NCBI RefSeq assembly: GCF_036898465.1
Contig: NZ_JARUMJ010000001.1
Location: 4,898,001-4,962,000, forward strand
DNA: 64,000 nucleotides
Direction: 5' to 3'
From: Streptomyces sp. B21-105
GTDB lineage: Bacteria; Actinomycetota; Actinomycetes; Streptomycetales; Streptomycetaceae
Part shown: positions 59,121-64,000 of the stretch, piece after piece
How the letters are laid out: each line of letters starts with the position of its first letter
Numbering within the stretch: position 1 is the first letter of the stretch
Notes under the pieces: model-generated
The model's input: the letters and a program-made list of their open reading frames with translations, nothing else
What the model was told of the DNA's origin: nothing
The model's database searches: none
Position numbers and translations under genes: made by a program

Positions 59121-60104
59121 TCAGGGCTGTTGCTTGAGGATCCCCGACTGGGCGATGAGGAAGCCGAGTTGGGCGCGGCTGCCACTGCCCAGAGCGGTGG
59201 CGAGCTTGGCGATGTGGGCACGGCAGGTGCGTACGTTCATGCCCAGCCGACGGGCGATCGCCTCGTCGACGTGCCCCTCGACGAGGAGCTTGGCGATGGA
59301 GTGCTGGATGTCCGTGATGCCGTCGGGCGCGGTCTCGTAGGGGGCGCCGGTGGCCAGCGGGACCGCGCGGCCCCACATGAACTCGAAGACCTTGATCAGG
59401 TAGCGGACGAGCCCGGGGTGCCGGAGCTCGAGGGCGACCTGGCCGTCGTCCCGGGTCGGAATGAAGGCCACGGTCTCGTCGCAGATGATCAGCCGCTCCA
59501 CGAGTTCGTCGATGGTGCGGTACTCCACCTTGCCGTCGGTGAACTGCTCGACGTACGCCAGCGTCTCGGGGCTGTAGCGGGCCGTGTGCTGGTAGAGCGT
59601 CCGGATGCGGCAGCCGCGGTCGATCAGCGGGCGGTCGCGTTCGAGGCCCTGGACGAGGGTGTGCTCGAGGCGGCGCCGGCTCGGCTGGACGGTGAGCATC
59701 TCGGTGTGGCACTGGGACGTGGCCAGGTCGAGCGACGCGTTGATCCGGTCGACGCCCTCCAGCACGGTGATGGAATGCGTGGTCGGCGTCGGCTGGGCGC
59801 TGAGGGCCATGAACGGCTCGAAAGCGTCGGCGAGCTCCACCGACAGCCGTCTGCGCTGGGTGATCTCGCGCTCGATCGGGTTGAGCAGCTGGGACAGAGC
59901 GATCGACGGGGGAACCGGACGGAGCCAGTTCGCGTCGTCAGGGTCGGCGTGGAGCAGGGCGAACTCCATCAGACACGGGGCCGGCTCCACGTCCGCACGG
60001 GCTACCCGGCCCGTCCGAAGTGCGTTCCCGTAGAGACGGCGACCTTCCTCGCACAGCTCAGTAGTCGCATGAGGATGTGTCGGCTTTGCCTCATTTTTCG
60101 TCAA
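59121..60104 (-). CDS. LuxR-type regulator, paralogue C
   Basis: A 327-residue homologue: HATTELCEEGRRLYGNALRTGRVARADVEPAPCLMEFALLHADPDD, HTEMLTVQPSRR, YRTIDELVERLIICDETVAFIPTRDDGQVALELRHPGLVRYLIKVFEFMWGRAVPL, and HSIAKLLVEGHVDEAIARRLGMNVRTCRAHIAKLATALGSGSRAQLGFLIAQSG. It lacks the long extra tails and so may be closest to the ancestral form. The start is TTG. It is divergent from the DSTW-repeat gene (112-bp gap), so it is the prime candidate regulator of that unit. Confidence 0.87.
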   Translation of the reverse strand: MTKNEAKPTHPHATTELCEEGRRLYGNALRTGRVARADVEPAPCLMEFALLHADPDDANWLRPVPPSIALSQLLNPIEREITQRRRLSVELADAFEPFMALSAQPTPTTHSITVLEGVDRINASLDLATSQCHTEMLTVQPSRRRLEHTLVQGLERDRPLIDRGCRIRTLYQHTARYSPETLAYVEQFTDGKVEYRTIDELVERLIICDETVAFIPTRDDGQVALELRHPGLVRYLIKVFEFMWGRAVPLATGAPYETAPDGITDIQHSIAKLLVEGHVDEAIARRLGMNVRTCRAHIAKLATALGSGSRAQLGFLIAQSGILKQQP

Positions 60105-60216
60105 ATCTCCACCCCCCAGGGTCCTGAACGTGCAGGAACATGATGCATCGATTGTGTGGCCATGACGTGCCCGAATGGGCCATCGTCGTAGTCGACGGGG
60201 GAGAGGTGACCTTCAA

Positions 60217-60675
60217 ATGAGGACGAAGCCGACTATGCATAAGAGAATGCTTCGCTCGGCGCTCGCCGCCGCCTTCTCCGCCGCCTTGGCCTTCGGAGCA
60301 CTGAGCGGCCTCGCGGGGACGACGGGCGACACAGCGGGTGACAGTACCTGGAGCCCGGGTGCCGGCACCGTCGTGACGGCCGGTGACAGCACCTGGTCCG
60401 CTCCTGCCGACAGCACCTGGGTGGCTCCGGCGGACAGCACCTGGTCCGCGCCGGCGGACAGTACGTGGGTCGCACCTGCGGACAGCACGTGGGTGGCTCC
60501 GGCGGACAGCACGTGGGTCGCTCCTGCCGACAGCACCTGGGTGGCTCCGGCGGACAGTACGTGGGTCGCTCCTGCCGACAGCACGTGGGTCGCTCCGGCG
60601 GACAGCACGTGGGTGACGCCCGCCGACAGCACCTGGTCCGCTCCTGCCGACAGCACGTGGGTCGCCGAGTCATGA
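60217..60675 (+). CDS. Exported protein made of 13 DSTW repeats
   Basis: A 152-residue protein. The N-terminus is basic then hydrophobic (MLRSALAAAFSAALAFGALSGLAG), fitting a Sec signal peptide. The rest is almost only an octapeptide repeat ADSTW(V/S)AP, with 13 DSTW cores in total, encoded by 24-bp DNA repeats. There is no Cys, Lys or aromatic residue other than Trp in the repeat region. GGGAGAGG precedes the ATG by about 11 nt. The stop overlaps the next start (ATGA), so the downstream Rieske-like protein is made in proportion. It could be a cell-surface repeat protein, or a peptide precursor whose cores are modified and released. Confidence 0.8.
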   Translation: MRTKPTMHKRMLRSALAAAFSAALAFGALSGLAGTTGDTAGDSTWSPGAGTVVTAGDSTWSAPADSTWVAPADSTWSAPADSTWVAPADSTWVAPADSTWVAPADSTWVAPADSTWVAPADSTWVAPADSTWVTPADSTWSAPADSTWVAES

Positions 60676-61007
60676 CCACGCCACCCGACGACCGCTCCTT
60701 CCGCCGTGAAATGGCCACCGCCTACCGCTCCGGCTGGCACTTCATCGACCTGGTCACCGCCATCCCCCACAGTGGTGACTCGTTGATGGTGACGGTGTTC
60801 GGCGAGCCGGTGGTCGTGACCCGCGACGAGGACGAGGACGTACGGGCCTACCGGTGCCTGCGCAAACCCCGGGGGGCGCCACAGCCCGTGCGGTGCGCCA
60901 TCCGGTACGGAATGATCTTTGTGAATCTTGACCAGCGTGACCACAGGCTGGTGGAGCCCGAGACTCCGCCCCTGAAGACCATCTCAGCCACCCCCCGCAG
61001 TGCCTGA
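60672..61007 (+). CDS. Rieske-like protein lacking iron-ligand histidines
   Basis: A 111-residue protein resembling the N-terminal Rieske domain of ring-hydroxylating oxygenases: YRSGWHFIDLVTAIPHSGDSLMVTVFGEPVVVTRDEDEDVRAYRCLRKPRGAP, then a second Cys box and YGMIFVNLDQRDHRL. The usual CxH and CxxH ligand pairs read Cys-Leu-Arg and Cys-Ala-Ile-Arg, so both histidines are missing while both cysteines remain. A normal [2Fe-2S] Rieske cluster is therefore unlikely. Coupled by ATGA to the repeat-protein gene, it may bind or act on that product. Confidence 0.75.
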   Translation: MTTPPDDRSFRREMATAYRSGWHFIDLVTAIPHSGDSLMVTVFGEPVVVTRDEDEDVRAYRCLRKPRGAPQPVRCAIRYGMIFVNLDQRDHRLVEPETPPLKTISATPRSA

Positions 61008-61051
61008 CGCGATTCCCCCGTCGTAACAAGATCGCTCAGGTGCTTCCCCCC

Positions 61052-61092
61052 GCAGCGGCGTCACCGTGACCTGAACACGGTGACGCCGCTGC
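61052..61092 (+). terminator. Terminator of the DSTW/Rieske-like unit
   Basis: A perfect 17-bp stem, GCAGCGGCGTCACCGTG with its complement, around the loop ACCTGAA, 45 bp after the stop. It closes the two-gene operon. Confidence 0.88.
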
Positions 61093-61251
61093 AGTTTCCG
61101 GGGATATTTCCGGTATGTGCCCACCAGGCCTTGGCCGGAATTCGACGGGTCTACTTTCGGTCAACCGGCCGCTCGAGCCCCGTACGCCCCGTCTGCCCCT
61201 TCCGGTGTCTCGGTGCCGTCCGGTGACGCGGCCCGTCCCGTCGCCGGGTCA

Positions 61252-61292
61252 GCCCCGTCCCATCGTCCGGCTCAGCCCCGTCCCATCGCCCG
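61252..61292. repeat. About 21-bp direct repeat over the oxidoreductase stop
   Basis: GCCCCGTCCCATCGTCCGGCTCA is followed directly by GCCCCGTCCCATCGCCCGGGTCA. The second copy encodes the last residues (ELTRAMGRG) and stop of the oxidoreductase gene, and the first is a duplication just beyond it. Confidence 0.6.
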
Positions 61293-61688
61293 GGTCAGCT
61301 CGATCTCGATCACCACGCGCGTGGGGTTGGGCCTCGGCTCGCGCCCGTAGCGCTGCGCGTACCGGCGCTCCGCCTCCGCGACCCGCTCGCGGTCCGTGCG
61401 GACGAAGGCCAGGCCCTCCAGCGTCGCCCAGCGGCGGCCCTCCATCTGGCACACCGCGACCCGCGCCCCGGCCGGCTCCGCCGCCGCCAGGATGTTGCGC
61501 ACCTTCCTGCTCGCCCCGTCGGAGATGACCCGGGCGAGACGGTGCTCGGGGTCGTAGGTGACGCCGACCGGAACCACGTGCGGACTGCCGTCAGGGCGGG
61601 TCGTGGTCAGCGTGCACAGGTGTCGTTCACGCCAGAAGGCGAGGTACGGCGCGTCCGGCGCGCCCGGGTCCTGCGGAGGTGCGGCCAT
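61272..61688 (-). CDS. PPOX-class (F420/FMN-dependent) oxidoreductase
   Basis: A 138-residue split-barrel protein: [52 protein letters not shown] and [22 protein letters not shown], the pattern of actinobacterial TIGR03618-type F420-dependent reductases in the pyridoxamine-oxidase fold. The ATG at MAAPPQDPG is preferred because upstream in-frame residues are not conserved in type. The substrate is unknown. Confidence 0.85.
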   Translation of the reverse strand: MAAPPQDPGAPDAPYLAFWRERHLCTLTTTRPDGSPHVVPVGVTYDPEHRLARVISDGASRKVRNILAAAEPAGARVAVCQMEGRRWATLEGLAFVRTDRERVAEAERRYAQRYGREPRPNPTRVVIEIELTRAMGRG

Positions 61689-61756
61689 GCCCCGGAACCT
61701 ACTGCCTCCCGGTTCCGCCGCGCACACCAGGGGAACACGACAGAACGGAGCAACAC

Positions 61757-61777
61757 CTTGAGCGGAATAGACTCAAC
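61757..61777 (+). promoter_or_regulatory. HAIR operator of clpB
   Basis: CTTGAGC-GGAATAG-ACTCAAC matches the HAIR pattern (CTTGAGT-N7-ACTCAAG) with two changes, about 60 bp upstream of the clpB start. HspR encoded at 53670 is the expected ligand. Confidence 0.85.
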
Positions 61778-61838
61778 TTTGTGTACGCTGACTGAGTCAG
61801 CACCGGGAGAGCGCTGACGCAAGGAGGAGACAGCGAAC

Positions 61839-64000
<2,162 letters not shown>

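Noticed and set aside
60340..60670. Regular 24-bp repeats resembling a CRISPR array
   Set aside because: There are no unique spacers; the repeats are head to tail and keep one reading frame encoding ADSTW octapeptides.

Overview
The window is high-GC (roughly 70%) actinobacterial DNA. Gene content, GTG/TTG starts, 4-bp stop/start overlaps and the dnaK-grpE-dnaJ-hspR cluster with HAIR operators indicate a Streptomyces chromosome. No protein or sequence searches were run; family names come from motif recognition.

Layout. (1) 1-14.1 kb, chromosomal flank: a truncated XRE-type membrane protein, DUF5990, a DUF2182/DUF1326 pair, a membrane protein with a winged-helix regulator behind a repeated TTTCC-N5-GGAAA operator, secreted glycosidases of GH97 and GH43-CBM13 type, a TnpB remnant, and a PadR regulator followed by an ABC ATPase and an FtsX-type permease. 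(2) 14.4-19.2 kb, a decayed integrative element: vapBC, pseudogenes, xis-int, a second toxin-antitoxin pair and an arsC remnant. (3) 19.2-41.9 kb, a second and apparently intact actinomycete integrative and conjugative element (AICE). It ends at the intact tRNA-Gly(CCC) (41898-41971). A 48-bp stretch covering the 3' two thirds of that tRNA is repeated identically at 19161-19208, and a degenerate copy lies at 14416-14459, so elements have stacked in tandem at one tRNA. The left half carries cargo: a TerD-nuclease fusion, DUF5958 and DUF4265 proteins, and a low-GC nuclease-STAND NTPase that looks antiviral. The right half is the backbone: two GntR repressors with repeated operators, an FtsK-type TraSA, Spd proteins, RepSA, Xis and Int. 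An IS481 element has jumped into the last codons of a DUF1152 gene (14-bp target duplication). An IS630-type transposon carrying a DUF6924 passenger sits at the int stop codon.

(4) 42-64 kb, conserved chromosome: dcd and a phosphoribosyltransferase, a secreted protein, a Yip1 protein, a large membrane Fe-S oxidoreductase, a degenerate MraY/WecA-like protein, the dnaK operon, an orphan sugar-binding lipoprotein, three paralogous LuxR regulators, a two-gene unit (an exported protein with 13 DSTW repeats translationally coupled to a Rieske-like protein lacking its iron-ligand histidines), an F420/FMN-type oxidoreductase, and clpB, which runs off the right edge.

How parts work together: HspR, encoded last in the dnaK operon, probably represses both that operon and clpB through the HAIR sites seen upstream of each. 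In the AICE, the KorSA-like GntR protein probably controls transfer genes through a motif found upstream of itself and of the transfer operon. The least explained systems are the DSTW-repeat/Rieske-like unit with its LuxR paralogues, and the element-borne TerD-nuclease and nuclease-STAND proteins, the latter followed by a nested-hairpin region.
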